A stretch of 64,000 nt of DNA from Xanthomonas fragariae (GCF_900183975.1 NZ_LT853882.1:1791501-1855500); one strand, 5' to 3'; positions 43,214 through 55,024 are shown, counted from the stretch's first letter. Numbers and translations are program-made. The notes: generated by a model not told the origin, from the sequence alone.

Positions 43214-44885
43214 CGTTGGCCTCCTGTGTCGACGCGATCAGTTCGGCACGCGTGGCATAGCGCTGCTGCCGCTCGGGCTCCAGGCGGAACCAACCATCCA
43301 GGGTGATGTCTTCTGGTCTGCCGGTGCACAGCAGCGCGGTGGTTCCGGTCTCCTTCAAACGGCGCAGCACCCTGGTCAGGCGCTCGGCCGGAATTAGGTC
43401 GTACAGCTGCGACAGCATCAGCACGCGCGGGCGCACCAGCAGCGCATTGGCCAGCTTCAACGCCATGACTTCGCCGATCCACAGTGGATAGCCCGACGCC
43501 GCCAACCGCGTATCTAGACCGTGCGCAAGCGCAGCGATGCGGCTGCGCAGCCCGACCGCATCGATCGCCTCCAGCATCGCCTCGGAGCTCACGTCGGCCG
43601 AGGCCATTGACAGATATTCGCGAATGGTGACCTCGACTATAGTCGGTCGGTCCAGCACCGTCACTTCCGAGCGCAACAAGTACATGTCAAAGGTCGCCAT
43701 GTCCGCGCCGCCCACCATCACCAAGCCGCGATCGGGTACCACGTGGCGCTTCAGCACCATCGCCAGCAGTCGCTCCGCGCCGCCGTCGGCCAGCATGACC
43801 AACTGTTCGCCGGCAGCCAGCGAAAAGTCGAAACGCGCACCGTCGATCACCACGCCATCCAGCCGCACCGCACTGTTGCCCGGCGTCTTTCCCGACGCCA
43901 CCACAGCGCGTTCCTGCGGGATAGCGAACAGCAGCGACAGCTCTTCGGAACTTGCCACCAGGTCGTAGAACGCGTCCAGATACCCGCCAAGTTGTGAGAT
44001 GCCGTAGAAGACCGCGCTCAGGATCAGCTCAGCCGCCACCAGCTGGCCGATCGATAGTTCGCCGCGAAGGATCAGGTTGCCACCCAGCGCCAGTAACGCG
44101 GCGCTGGCGATCGCATAGACCAGCAGAAATGCCGCCGTCTGGGTGAAGCTGTAGCGGAAATGGCGCCGATGCCGATCCACATACGCGGCAGTGACGGCCT
44201 CGGAGCGATCCATCGCGAAATCGAGATGACGGCTGGATTTGTAGAAACCATTCGAGCCGCCAACACTTTCCAGCCAATGCGCGGCCTCGTGTTTGGCATG
44301 GCTCAGATCGACTGCGGTGCGAATCGAGCCCCGCGACCAGATCATCCAGATGCCAAGGATAACCAGCAGCAGCAGCGCGTTGAAGCCAAGAAAGAACGGG
44401 TGGTAGAAGCTGGTGACGATTAACCCGACCGCCGATTGCAGCACGATGGTGAAGGCACCAATCGCCAGGCTGGGCACGGCTTTCTGCACCACCACCAGAT
44501 CGAAGTAGCGGTTGAACATGTCGCCGCGGTTCTGGTCGGCGAAGAACGGGTTTTGCGCATGCACCGCGCGCACCGTGATCTCGGCCACCACGCGCGAAAA
44601 CAGCCGGCGCTCGAACAGCGCCATGATCCACACCCGCGTCGCGCTCAGGCCGGCGACCAGCAGCAGCAGGCCCAGCAACAGGCCCGATAGCGTCCACAGC
44701 GGCGTTGGCAGTGCGGTGTTGGCAACGCTGTTGATCAGCAGCTGCACCGAGATCGGTGTGGCCAGTGACAGCAGGCTGATCGCCACGCCATACACCATGG
44801 CCAGGCGCACATAGGGCATGTCCGGCCCGACGATTTCCGCCAGCCAGCTTCCCGCTTCCCGCCATCCGATCCGCTTCGCTGCCAT
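43197..44885 (-). CDS. ABC exporter-like protein with degenerate ATPase domain
   Basis: 562 residues. Residues 1-310 are an exporter-type membrane domain with about six helices. The ATPase region (about 330-540) keeps its length but has lost its motifs: the Walker A site reads ADGGAERLL with no GKS/T, and the signature site reads WIGEVMALKLANALL in place of LSGGQ. A hydrophobic Walker B-like strand (VLMLSQLYDL) lacks the usual DE. ATP hydrolysis is therefore unlikely. It is the first gene of the operon with HlyD and TolC partners. The frame is intact, so the loss may be functional rather than decay. Confidence 0.85.
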   Translation of the reverse strand: MAAKRIGWREAGSWLAEIVGPDMPYVRLAMVYGVAISLLSLATPISVQLLINSVANTALPTPLWTLSGLLLGLLLLVAGLSATRVWIMALFERRLFSRVVAEITVRAVHAQNPFFADQNRGDMFNRYFDLVVVQKAVPSLAIGAFTIVLQSAVGLIVTSFYHPFFLGFNALLLLVILGIWMIWSRGSIRTAVDLSHAKHEAAHWLESVGGSNGFYKSSRHLDFAMDRSEAVTAAYVDRHRRHFRYSFTQTAAFLLVYAIASAALLALGGNLILRGELSIGQLVAAELILSAVFYGISQLGGYLDAFYDLVASSEELSLLFAIPQERAVVASGKTPGNSAVRLDGVVIDGARFDFSLAAGEQLVMLADGGAERLLAMVLKRHVVPDRGLVMVGGADMATFDMYLLRSEVTVLDRPTIVEVTIREYLSMASADVSSEAMLEAIDAVGLRSRIAALAHGLDTRLAASGYPLWIGEVMALKLANALLVRPRVLMLSQLYDLIPAERLTRVLRRLKETGTTALLCTGRPEDITLDGWFRLEPERQQRYATRAELIASTQEANDAAGP

Positions 44886-44904
44886 TCGACTTCCGTTGAT
44901 GAGT

Positions 44905-45567
44905 TCAGTTAAGCATTGACCAGTTGCAGGTATTGAACAAGGCCGGAGCGCTTATTCGACGCATAGGATTTTCCTGTGTGGCGACCGCACGCAGTAGATT
45001 GGCGATCAAACCGGAGGCCGGCGCGCGTCCTGCGCCTTGCGGCCACAGCAGACCCATCTCCCTATAGTAGCGTCCGCCGTTGATGGGCCAGACGACCACA
45101 TCGTCGGCCTCGCGGATTTCCAGGCGCAGATGCAGGGCTGGCAATAATGCAAGGCCCATGCTCCTACCGGCCATTTTGACCGATCGCATCCAGACTGGTG
45201 CCTTCGTAATTGCGCAGGACGTTGGCGCCGACTTCCATGGCGATTGCGGCGACCTGTTTGGCCAACCGGTACTCGGGCGGCAAGGTGGGCAAATTGGCGC
45301 CGCGCAGATCGGCCAGGGTGATGAAGGCTTTGGTGCGCAGCGGGTGATCGGCGGCCATAGTGACATGCAGCGGTTCGCGGAACAGCCGTTCACTGTGCAG
45401 GCCGCGGCCGGCCACCGGCAGTTGCGCAAGGATCAGACCATGCATGCCGCTGGCCAGACCGCTGACGAGCGCGGTTGGCAAGCTTTCGCGCGCATGCACG
45501 CGCAATGCCGGATGTTCGCGGTGCGAACGCCACCATGCCAGGCATCAGGTAGGCACTGAGTGTGGGC
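44905..45567 (-). pseudogene. LysR-type regulator remnant (effector domain only)
   Basis: Three frames in succession give a LysR substrate-binding domain. The first reads PTLSAYLMPGMVAF, then a frameshift near 45525 leads to HREHPALRVHARESLPTAL and onward to DHPLRTKAFITLADLRG. A second shift near 45170 leads to GRSMGLALLPALHLRLEIREADDVVVWP. The helix-turn-helix part is missing; the upstream ABC gene ends 20 bp away. At least two frameshifts and an N-terminal deletion make it non-functional. Confidence 0.8.
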
Positions 45568-45589
45568 GGCGGCGGGTGTCAGCCGGGCG

Positions 45590-47359
45590 TCATTGATCGA
45601 TGAACTGCAAGCGCGCCAGTTCTGCATAAAGCCCTCCCTCGGCAACCAGTTGCGCGTGCGTGCCCTGCGCGACGATGCGGCCGGCATCCATCACCACGAT
45701 GCGGTCGGCCTTGAGCACGGTCGCCAGACGATGCGCGATGACCAGCGTGGTACGCCCCTCCATCAGTCGGTCCAGCGCCTGCTGCACAGCGCGCTCGCTC
45801 TGCGCGTCCAGCGCGCTGGTGGCCTCGTCCAGTAACAGGATCGGCGCGTCCTTCAGCAACGCCCGCGCAATCGCCACACGCTGCTGCTGGCCGCCGGACA
45901 AGCGGGTGCCGCGCTCGCCGAGTTCGCTGGCGTAGCCTTGGGGCAGGGCGCGGATAAAGATAGCGGCTTCGGCGGCTGCGGCTGCGGCTTCCACCTCGGC
46001 GTCGCTCGCTTCCAGCCGCCCGTAGCGGATGTTGTCGGCAGCGCTGGCGGCAAACAGCGCGGGTTGCTGCGGCACCAGTGCGATCCGTTCGCGTAGCAAT
46101 ACCGGGTCGGTGTCGCGCAGATCCACATTGTCGATGCGCACCTTGCCGCTGACCGGATCGTGGAAGCGCAGCAGCATCGACAACACCGTGCTCTTGCCGG
46201 CCCCCGATGGGCCAACCAGCGCCACGGTTTCGCCGGGGCGGACATGCAAGTCGAAGCCATCCAGCGCCGGCGCATCGGGACGCTGCGGATAATGGAACAC
46301 CACCTGATCGAATTGGATTGCACCGCGTAGCGGTTGCGGCAACGGCTGCGGTGTGGCTGGCGCCACGATCGCCGACTGCTCGTCGAGCAAGTCGCCGACC
46401 CGGCCCATGCCGCCGGCAGCACGCTGCAATTCATTCCACACCTCGGCCAACGCACCGACCGAGCCACCGCCGATCAAGGCATACAGCACGAACTGGCCCA
46501 GCGTGCCGGGCGTCATGCGCCCACCGATCACATCGTGTGCGCCCAGCCACAGCACAGCGACGATTGCGCCGAAGATCAGCATGATCGCCACTGCTGTCAC
46601 GGTGGCCTGGGTGCGGATACGCAGCTTCGCCGTATCGATCGCTGCGAACAGCGCCTTGTTGAAACGCTGGCTCTCGTAGCGCTCGCGCGCATGCGCCTGC
46701 ACCGTGCGCACTGCACCCAGTGTTTCGGCTGCCAGCGTATTGGCATCGGCTACGCGATCCTGGCTTGCGCGCGAAATCTTCTGCAGGCGCCGCGCGCCCA
46801 GCACGATCGGCAGCACCGCAAGCGGAATGCCGATCAGGGTGAATCCGGCCAGACGTGGACTGGTGACGAACAACATCACCATGCTGCCGATCACGGTCAC
46901 CGAACTGCGCAACGCCACCGACATGGTGGTACTGATCACCCCGCGCAGCAATTCGCTATCGGCCGACAGGCGCGAGACCAGCTCGCCGCTGCGGCTGCGA
47001 TCATGAAAGCCGGCATCCAGCCCGATCAGATGCGCATACAGGCGGCCGCGCAGATCGGCAACGACTTTTTCGCCCAGCAATGCGACAAAGTAAAAACGCG
47101 CGGCGGTGGCCAGTGCCAGTACCACGGCGACCGCAAACAAAAGTGCGAACGCCTGGTTGATCTGCGAGCCACCAGAGAAGCCGTGGTCGATCATCTGTTT
47201 GACCGCTGCCGGAAGGCTCAGCGTGGCGGCGGATGAAATCGCAAGCGCAATCAACCAGGCGGCGAACAGACCGCGCTGGCGTTGTACGAACGGCCAAAGG
47301 GTGCGCAGGCTGCCAAGCTTCCTCAACGGGTTGTGGCTAGCAGCGGCTGGCTGATTCAT
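45590..47359 (-). CDS. MsbA-like ABC exporter, fused membrane and ATPase domains
   Basis: 589 residues from ATG 47359. An exporter membrane domain with six helices is followed by a complete ATPase domain: Walker A GPSGAGKST, Q-loop VPQQPALF, signature LSGGQQQR, Walker B ILLLDEATSALD and the H-loop IAHRL. It is probably a lipid or multidrug exporter acting as a homodimer in the inner membrane. The start overlaps the end of the YigZ-family gene by 4 bp. Confidence 0.9.
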   Translation of the reverse strand: MNQPAAASHNPLRKLGSLRTLWPFVQRQRGLFAAWLIALAISSAATLSLPAAVKQMIDHGFSGGSQINQAFALLFAVAVVLALATAARFYFVALLGEKVVADLRGRLYAHLIGLDAGFHDRSRSGELVSRLSADSELLRGVISTTMSVALRSSVTVIGSMVMLFVTSPRLAGFTLIGIPLAVLPIVLGARRLQKISRASQDRVADANTLAAETLGAVRTVQAHARERYESQRFNKALFAAIDTAKLRIRTQATVTAVAIMLIFGAIVAVLWLGAHDVIGGRMTPGTLGQFVLYALIGGGSVGALAEVWNELQRAAGGMGRVGDLLDEQSAIVAPATPQPLPQPLRGAIQFDQVVFHYPQRPDAPALDGFDLHVRPGETVALVGPSGAGKSTVLSMLLRFHDPVSGKVRIDNVDLRDTDPVLLRERIALVPQQPALFAASAADNIRYGRLEASDAEVEAAAAAAEAAIFIRALPQGYASELGERGTRLSGGQQQRVAIARALLKDAPILLLDEATSALDAQSERAVQQALDRLMEGRTTLVIAHRLATVLKADRIVVMDAGRIVAQGTHAQLVAEGGLYAELARLQFIDQ

Positions 47360-47958
47360 GCAGCTTCCGGTGTTGAGATGTGTACACGATTGCCAGTGGC
47401 GTCGCACAGGCGGGTTTTAAAGCCGGCGAGCTGATCTGCAGGCAATTGCACTTGCAATGCAGCAGCGGTCGCGTCGAAATGTTCACCCAGTTTGTCGGCA
47501 TGGAAGGCAGCAAGCGCCGCGTGCACCAGGCTTAGGTTGTCGAACCGGCATTGCAGCTCGGTCAGCGACAAGGCGATCAATGGCTGCAGTGTTGCCAGCC
47601 GCAGCCATTCGGCTGCCGTGCCTGCGTAAGCACGCACCACGCCGCCGACACTGAGCTTGATTCCGCCGTCCCAGCGCGTATCAACCACGACCACACGGTC
47701 ATCGCCCTGGCCGTCGGCGGCCGCCAGGATCGGCCGGCAAGCGGTGCCGCTGTACTCGCCATCGTCGCTGGCGCGGTCGTCCTGACCAAACCGGGATGAC
47801 CGGCAATCGTGCGTGGCGCCCGGCACCGACACGCGCTGCACGGTCTCCCGCGTATGCGCGGGATCGTCCAGTGCAGCAGCGTGGGCCAGAAAGCGACTGT
47901 GCTTGATGTCCAGGCTATGGTGCGCGTCAGCGGCGAGGGTATCGAGCATCGCCGCCAT
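47356..47958 (-). CDS. yigZ: YigZ/IMPACT-family protein
   Basis: 200 residues. The IMPACT domain reads IKHSRFLAHAAAL, ATHDCRSSRFGQDDRASDDGEYSGTA, then a GGIKLSVGGVVRAYAG segment. Two conserved spots differ from the usual sequence (THDC for THNC/THYC; SGTACRPIL for SGTAG-PIL). A C-terminal DUF1949-like part follows. The bacterial family is of unclear function, related to eukaryotic translation regulator IMPACT. Operon with the ABC exporter (4-bp overlap). Confidence 0.85.
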   Translation of the reverse strand: MAAMLDTLAADAHHSLDIKHSRFLAHAAALDDPAHTRETVQRVSVPGATHDCRSSRFGQDDRASDDGEYSGTACRPILAAADGQGDDRVVVVDTRWDGGIKLSVGGVVRAYAGTAAEWLRLATLQPLIALSLTELQCRFDNLSLVHAALAAFHADKLGEHFDATAAALQVQLPADQLAGFKTRLCDATGNRVHISTPEAA

Positions 47959-48467
47959 TCTATGCGAGTCTACGCGAGGCGGTGATGCCGATTGCTGCGG
48001 TCACCGTGACTGCCGTTGCAAGCTGGCAGATCAGCGCTGTGTAGGCCGGCTAGATGGCGCGCTCTGCGGCGTGGTGAGTGCGCGATAGGCGCCATGCGCA
48101 AGTGCAGTCTGTCGCACAGTCGCAAGGTCGCGCTGTCGTCGGCATCGGTTCGTTGACTATCCAGCATCGCGCAGCCTGTCTGTGTCGTGACATGCCCCGC
48201 CGCACGCGGCATCTCAGTGCGGTGATCGTCTCTGAAGTGTGCAACGACTACCGCTTTCTCCGACCACGCCTCACATCGTGGAGTACGCACAGTGATGCAA
48301 TAGCCGGCATTGGCTGCTGAAAGCACACAACGCTTTAAGAAAGTAGCTGCACGACGCGAAGGTGAAGTCTTGCTGCAGCATCGATGTACGGCTGCTGGTA
48401 CGCGCCTTACAGGACGCGTGACCCCGCGTAACCCGCAGTGGGGCAGGTAAGCGTTATTCGCCCGGGA
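47959..48467. other. Intergenic region, no gene seen
   Basis: 509 bp between YigZ and LOG genes, both on the minus strand. Several short frames exist but none has a ribosome site or recognisable sequence. No clear terminator or repeat was identified. It holds the promoter of the yigZ-ABC operon. Confidence 0.5.
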
Positions 48468-49154
48468 TTACACCAAAGTGGAACGACGCTTTTCGTCGAT
48501 CCACTTCGAGGCCTGAGCCGGCGTGTAATGCTGCATCCACCTCAGCATCTGCTCGATATCGGCGCCGTACCACAGGTCGGTGCGCTGATCCGGATGCAGG
48601 AAGCGCTCCTCCACCATGCGATCGATCATGCCGATCAGCGGGGCGTAAAAGCGGTCGACATCCAGAAACGCACACGGTTTGTTGCCGATGCCTAGCTGAC
48701 GCCAGGTCAGCATCTCGAAGATCTCTTCCATCGTGCCGAAACCGCCGGTCAGGGCGACGAATGCATCGGACAGCTCGAACATGCGCATCTTGCGCTCGTG
48801 CATGGAGCCGACGATCTCCAGCGTGGTCAGCCCACGATGCGCTACTTCCCAATCGGCCAACTGCTGCGGAATCACTCCGGTGACTTCGCCACCTGCGGCG
48901 AGTACCGCATTGGCCACAGTGCCCATCAGCCCGACGTTGCCGCCGCCATAGACCAGCCGCAAGCCTTGCTCTGCGATGCGCTGCCCCAGCGCAGTGGCGC
49001 GTTGGGCATAGGCGGGTTTGTCGCCGGCATTGGAACCGCAGTAGACGCAGATGGATTTCTTGGGGGATGGGAATCTGGAGTGGGGGAATCGGGAATGGAT
49101 TAAAGCAGAAACGGAGGCCGGAACGCATGACGCCGGATCTAGGTACGGCGTCAT
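48468..49154 (-). CDS. LOG-family (TIGR00730) nucleotide 5'-monophosphate phosphoribohydrolase-like protein
   Basis: 228 residues. The core reads ICVYCGSNAGDKPAYAQ, LVYGGGNVGLMG, VTGVIPQQL and the motif region LTGGFGTMEEIFEMLTW. In the family the last motif is PGGxGTxxE; here the first Pro is Thr (ACC for CCC). The catalytic GT and EE are kept. Members cleave nucleotide monophosphates to free bases, including cytokinin precursors. The first 30 residues (HSRFPHSRFP) are coded by an intergenic GATTCCC-type repeat, so the natural start may lie further in. Confidence 0.88.
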   Translation of the reverse strand: MTPYLDPASCVPASVSALIHSRFPHSRFPSPKKSICVYCGSNAGDKPAYAQRATALGQRIAEQGLRLVYGGGNVGLMGTVANAVLAAGGEVTGVIPQQLADWEVAHRGLTTLEIVGSMHERKMRMFELSDAFVALTGGFGTMEEIFEMLTWRQLGIGNKPCAFLDVDRFYAPLIGMIDRMVEERFLHPDQRTDLWYGADIEQMLRWMQHYTPAQASKWIDEKRRSTLV

Positions 49155-49186
49155 GCATTGGGAGCTAAGTGATGGGAATGCTCTTA

Positions 49187-49210
49187 CGATTCCCGATTCC
49201 CGATTCCCGA

Positions 49211-49211
<1 letters not shown>
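49187..49211 (+). repeat. Tandem 7-bp repeat (CGATTCC x3) beside lpd
   Basis: CGATTCC is repeated three times exactly with a trailing CGAT, touching the last base of the lpd stop codon. Similar GATTCC/GGAATC runs occur near 27680-27810, within the LOG 5' end (49070-49100) and near 50660-50760, a scattered repeat habit of this genome. Confidence 0.85.
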
Positions 49212-50668
<1,457 letters not shown>

Positions 50669-50759
50669 TTAGGAATTGGGGATTCTTGAAAAGCAGGATG
50701 CCTCGGGACCGGGTCGCTCTCGCCAATCCGCAATCCCGAATCACCAATCCCGGCTTTCA

Positions 50760-51974
50760 TCACAGACCGAACAACATCCGGCCCGGGTTTTCCAGCTGAT
50801 TCTTGATGTCCACCAGGAACTGCACCGAATCCTTACCGTCGATGATGCGGTGGTCATAGGACAGCGCCAGATACATCATCGGTGCGATCACGACCTGGCC
50901 GTTCTCGGCGATCGGGCGCTCCTTGATGGCGTGCATGCCCAGGATGGCGCTTTGCGGCGGGTTGATGATCGGGGTGGACAGCAGCGAGCCGAAAGTGCCG
51001 CCGTTGGTCACGGTAAAGGTGCCGCCCTGCAGCTCTTCCAGGCTCAGCTTGCCGTCGCGCGCCTTCCTGGCGTAGTCGGCGATGCCTTGCTCGATCTCGG
51101 CGAACGACTGGCGCTCGACGTTACGCAGCACCGGCGTGACTAAGCCCTTCTCGGTCGATACGGCGATGGAGATGTCGCTGTAGCCGTGATATATGATGTC
51201 TTCGCCATCGATCGAAGCGTTGACCAGCGGAAAGCGCTGTAATGCATTGGCAGCAGCCTTGACGAAAAAGCTCATGAAGCCGAGCTTGATGCCGTGCGTC
51301 TTCTGGAACTCGTCCTGCAGTTCCTTGCGCGCAGCTGAAACCTTGGCAAGGTTGACCTCGTTGAAGGTGGTCAGCATTGCAGTCGAGTTCTTCGACTGCA
51401 TCAGACGCTCGGCGATGCGCTTGCGCACGCGGGTCATCGCCACGCGCTCTTCAGGACGTGCACCGCCGGCCCTGCCGACGCCGCCATTTTTGGCAAAGTT
51501 GACGATGTCTTCCTTGGTCACTGCGCCACGACGGCCGGTGCCTTCGACCTGCGATGGATCCACGCCCTGGGTGATCGCGGAGAAGCGCGCACCCGGGGGT
51601 AGGGCATCGGCCGACGACTTGGAAGCGGTCGGCGTAGCGGCAGCAGCTGGTGCTGAAGCCGCGGCTGGCGCAGCAGCGGCAGGCGCCGGTGCACCAGCCT
51701 TCTTCTCTTCTTCGGCAGGTGCAGCAGCAGCCACAGCGCCTTCTTCGATGATCGCCAGGATCTGGTTGCTGGTGACCGTGCTGCCGGCTTCGAACCTGAT
51801 TTCCTTCAGCACGCCGTCGACCGGCGAAGGAACTTCCAACACGACCTTGTCGGTTTCCAGGTCGACCAGATTCTCGTCGCGCTTGACCGCTTCACCAGCC
51901 TTCTTGTGCCAGCTGGCGATGGTGGCGTCGGAAACGGATTCGGGCAGTACCGGAACTTTGACTTCGGTGGCCAT
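50760..51974 (-). CDS. sucB: Dihydrolipoyl succinyltransferase (E2)
   Basis: 404 residues. One lipoyl domain with the modified Lys in ETDKVVLEV, an Ala/Pro-rich linker (about 80-120), a peripheral-subunit-binding domain ([15 protein letters not shown]), and the acyltransferase domain with the catalytic DHRIIDG. It transfers succinyl from lipoate to CoA in the TCA cycle. It follows sucA by 41 bp. Confidence 0.97.
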   Translation of the reverse strand: MATEVKVPVLPESVSDATIASWHKKAGEAVKRDENLVDLETDKVVLEVPSPVDGVLKEIRFEAGSTVTSNQILAIIEEGAVAAAAPAEEEKKAGAPAPAAAAPAAASAPAAAATPTASKSSADALPPGARFSAITQGVDPSQVEGTGRRGAVTKEDIVNFAKNGGVGRAGGARPEERVAMTRVRKRIAERLMQSKNSTAMLTTFNEVNLAKVSAARKELQDEFQKTHGIKLGFMSFFVKAAANALQRFPLVNASIDGEDIIYHGYSDISIAVSTEKGLVTPVLRNVERQSFAEIEQGIADYARKARDGKLSLEELQGGTFTVTNGGTFGSLLSTPIINPPQSAILGMHAIKERPIAENGQVVIAPMMYLALSYDHRIIDGKDSVQFLVDIKNQLENPGRMLFGL

Positions 51975-52015
51975 TCGGGGAGCGTCCTAGGGTGTTCGTT
52001 TTTTGGGAAGAGGAG

Positions 52016-54844
52016 TTATTCAGCGACTTGGTCGTTGAACGGATTGAGTAGCGCATCGGCGACCAGCTTCTGCTGTTCGGTGATGTGGTCGGCCATATGG
52101 CCGGCAGCAGGCGAGGGCGAACGGGCACGGCCGGCGTAGTGCAGGCTCTGACCGCTGGACAGGCAGGAGTTCAGATGGTGGCGGATCTGGTACCACGCGC
52201 CCTGATTCTGCGGCTCTTCCTGACACCACACCACGTCGGTGGCATTGGCATAAGCCTTGAGTTCGGCGGCCAACTGCGCACGCGGGAACGGATACAGCTG
52301 CTCCGCACGAAGAATGGCAACGTCGTCCTGGCCACGCTTGGTCTGGTCTTCGAGCAGGTCGTAATAGACCTTGCCCGAGCACAGCACCACCCGCCTGACC
52401 TTTCCGGCATCGGCCTTGGCATCTGGAATCAGATGCTGGAACTCACCGTCGGCCAGTTCTTCCAGGCTCGACACCGCCAGCTTGTGGCGCAACAGCGACT
52501 TCGGCGTCATCACCACCAGCGGCTTGCGGGTCGTCATGCGCATCTGACGACGGATCATGTGGAAGCACTGCGCCGGGGTGGTCGGCACGCACACCAGCAT
52601 GTTTTCCAGCGCGCACAGCTGCAGGAAGCGCTCCAGCCGCGCGGAGCTGTGCTCCGGACCCTGGCCTTCGTAGCCGTGCGGCAGGAACAGCGACAGGCCC
52701 GCGATGCGGCCCCACTTGGCTTCGCCAGCGGCGATGAACTGGTCTATCACCACCTGCGCACCATTGGCGAAGTCGCCGAACTGCGCTTCCCATATGCATA
52801 GCGCATTCGGGTCGGTGGTGGAGTAGCCGTATTCAAAGCCCACCACCGCTTCTTCGCTGAGCAGCGAATCGATCACGGTGGCGTCTTCCGGGTTCTGCAC
52901 CAGCTGGCGCAGCGGCAGGTAATAGCTGTCGGTCTTCTGATCGTGCAGGATCGCGTGACGGTGGAAGAACGTGCCACGACCGGCGTCCTGACCAACCAGA
53001 CGCAGCTTGTGGCCTTCGGCAAGCAAGGTGGCGTAGGCCAGGTTTTCGGCAAAGCCCCAGTCGCCTAGCTGATTGCCGGCGGCCATCTTGACGCGGTCCT
53101 CGTAGATCTTGGACACGCGTGCATGCAGCTCGACGCCTTCCGGGATTGTGGTGATCAGCTTGGCCAGACGGTCCAGCTGATCGCGCTTGACGCGCGTGTC
53201 TACCGGATTGGCAGGGGTGCCGACCAGATACCTGGACCAATCGATGGCGAATTCGTCCGGCTTGCGCTTGGCTAATTCGGTGGTGTATTCGCCCGAATCG
53301 AGCTTGTTGCGGTAGCCGTCGACCAGCGCCCTAGCCTCATCAGCACTCAGCACGCCGTCGCTTTCCAGCTTGGCGGCATAGAGCTCGCGGGTGGTCTTGT
53401 GTTTGCGGATGGTCTGATACATCACTGGTTGGGTCGCTGCCGGTTCATCGGCCTCGTTATGGCCCCAACGGCGGTAGCAGACCAGGTCGATGACCACATC
53501 TTTCTTGAACTTCTGGCGGAATTCGTACGCCAGCTTGGACACGAACATCACCGCATCCGGGTCGTCGCCGTTCACGTGGAAAACCGGCGCGCCGATCATC
53601 TTGGCAACGTCAGTGCAGTACAGCGTGGAACGGGCGTCGTCGCGGGCGCTGGTGGTGAAGCCGATCTGGTTGTTCACCACGATGTGCACGGTGCCGCCAA
53701 CCGCGAAACCACGTGCCTGCGACATCTGGAACAGCTCCATCACCACGCCCTGGCCAGCGAATGCGGCATCGCCGTGGATCAGGATCGGCAGCACGGTCTT
53801 GCGCTCTGCATCCCCGAAACGTTCCTGACGTGAACGCACGCTGCCGACCACGACCGGGTCGACGATTTCCAGGTGCGACGGGTTGAACGCCAGCGCCAGG
53901 TGCACCTGCGTGTCGCTACCGACGGCGATGTCGGCCGAGAAGCCCATGTGGTACTTGACGTCGCCGGTGTGCGCGCGGTCGTCGTGGGCGTGCTCGAACT
54001 TGCCTTCGAACTCGTCGAACAGCTTGCGCGGGTTCTTGCCCAAGGTATTGACCAGCACGTTGAGGCGGCCGCGGTGGGCCATGCCGATCACGATGTCCTT
54101 GACCTGATCGTTGCCGGACTGGCGAATGATCTCGTCCATCATCGGGATCAACGCATCGCCGCCTTCCAGCGAGAAGCGTTTTTGACCGACGTACTTGGTA
54201 TGCAGGTAGCGCTCCAGGCCTTCGGCGGCGGTGAGCCGCTCTAGCGTGCGCTTGCGGCTGGCAGCGTCGCTGGCGATCTTGCCGCCGGCATCTTCCAGGC
54301 GCTTGTAGATCCATTGGCGCTGGTCGAATTCCTGAATATGCATGAACTCTGCGCCGATGGTGCTGGCGTAGGTCGCTTTCAGGCGAGCCAGCAGATCCTT
54401 TAGCTTCATCCGCGGCTGACCACCGACACCGCCGGTACTGAACTCGCTGTCCAGATCCGCCTGCGACAGGCTGTGGAACGGTAGATCCAGATCGGGCGGA
54501 TTGACCGGCGGAGTCAGACCGAGCGGGTCGAGCTGCGCGCCGAGATGACCGCGTGCGCGATAGGCAGTGATCAGACGGCCGACATTGCGCTCGCGCTCGT
54601 CACTGGCGCCAGTGCCGGTCCCCGCATTGGTTGCTTGCCTGGAAGCAGTGAGGATGTGGGCAATAGCCGCCGAATGCGGTACATCACCAGCATCGCGACC
54701 TTTGAAGCCATCGAAATAGCTCTTCCACTTCGGATCGACACTGTCTGGGGCGACGAGGTACTGCTCGTACAGATCCTCGATATAGGCGGCGTTGCCGCCG
54801 GCGAGCTGCGATGACTGCGCGAACTGCTTTAGGAGATTATCCAC
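52016..54844 (-). CDS. sucA: 2-oxoglutarate dehydrogenase (E1)
   Basis: 942 residues, full length for the family. It starts MDNLLKQFAQSSQLAGG and contains GMAHRGRLNVLVNTLGK, the thiamine diphosphate-binding region (GDAAFAGQGVVME), and the C-terminal transketolase-like part (LFLPHGYEGQGPEHSSARLER). It decarboxylates 2-oxoglutarate in the TCA cycle. First gene of the sucA-sucB-lpd operon. Confidence 0.98.
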   Translation of the reverse strand: MDNLLKQFAQSSQLAGGNAAYIEDLYEQYLVAPDSVDPKWKSYFDGFKGRDAGDVPHSAAIAHILTASRQATNAGTGTGASDERERNVGRLITAYRARGHLGAQLDPLGLTPPVNPPDLDLPFHSLSQADLDSEFSTGGVGGQPRMKLKDLLARLKATYASTIGAEFMHIQEFDQRQWIYKRLEDAGGKIASDAASRKRTLERLTAAEGLERYLHTKYVGQKRFSLEGGDALIPMMDEIIRQSGNDQVKDIVIGMAHRGRLNVLVNTLGKNPRKLFDEFEGKFEHAHDDRAHTGDVKYHMGFSADIAVGSDTQVHLALAFNPSHLEIVDPVVVGSVRSRQERFGDAERKTVLPILIHGDAAFAGQGVVMELFQMSQARGFAVGGTVHIVVNNQIGFTTSARDDARSTLYCTDVAKMIGAPVFHVNGDDPDAVMFVSKLAYEFRQKFKKDVVIDLVCYRRWGHNEADEPAATQPVMYQTIRKHKTTRELYAAKLESDGVLSADEARALVDGYRNKLDSGEYTTELAKRKPDEFAIDWSRYLVGTPANPVDTRVKRDQLDRLAKLITTIPEGVELHARVSKIYEDRVKMAAGNQLGDWGFAENLAYATLLAEGHKLRLVGQDAGRGTFFHRHAILHDQKTDSYYLPLRQLVQNPEDATVIDSLLSEEAVVGFEYGYSTTDPNALCIWEAQFGDFANGAQVVIDQFIAAGEAKWGRIAGLSLFLPHGYEGQGPEHSSARLERFLQLCALENMLVCVPTTPAQCFHMIRRQMRMTTRKPLVVMTPKSLLRHKLAVSSLEELADGEFQHLIPDAKADAGKVRRVVLCSGKVYYDLLEDQTKRGQDDVAILRAEQLYPFPRAQLAAELKAYANATDVVWCQEEPQNQGAWYQIRHHLNSCLSSGQSLHYAGRARSPSPAAGHMADHITEQQKLVADALLNPFNDQVAE

Positions 54845-55024
54845 GATGGTAAGTCGGGTCTGCTGTGGGGATCATTGTGCGGAAGCGGCAGGGCGAGACG
54901 CCCTATCGGTCGGTATCAAATCTCGAAAAAGTATACCCCCTTGCGCCAGTTAGCGGGCGTCTGCGAGCTGACCGGCGGAGTAGACCAATTGGCGTCACGC
55001 CAATGTGCGAAGGGAGCTGCGGTG

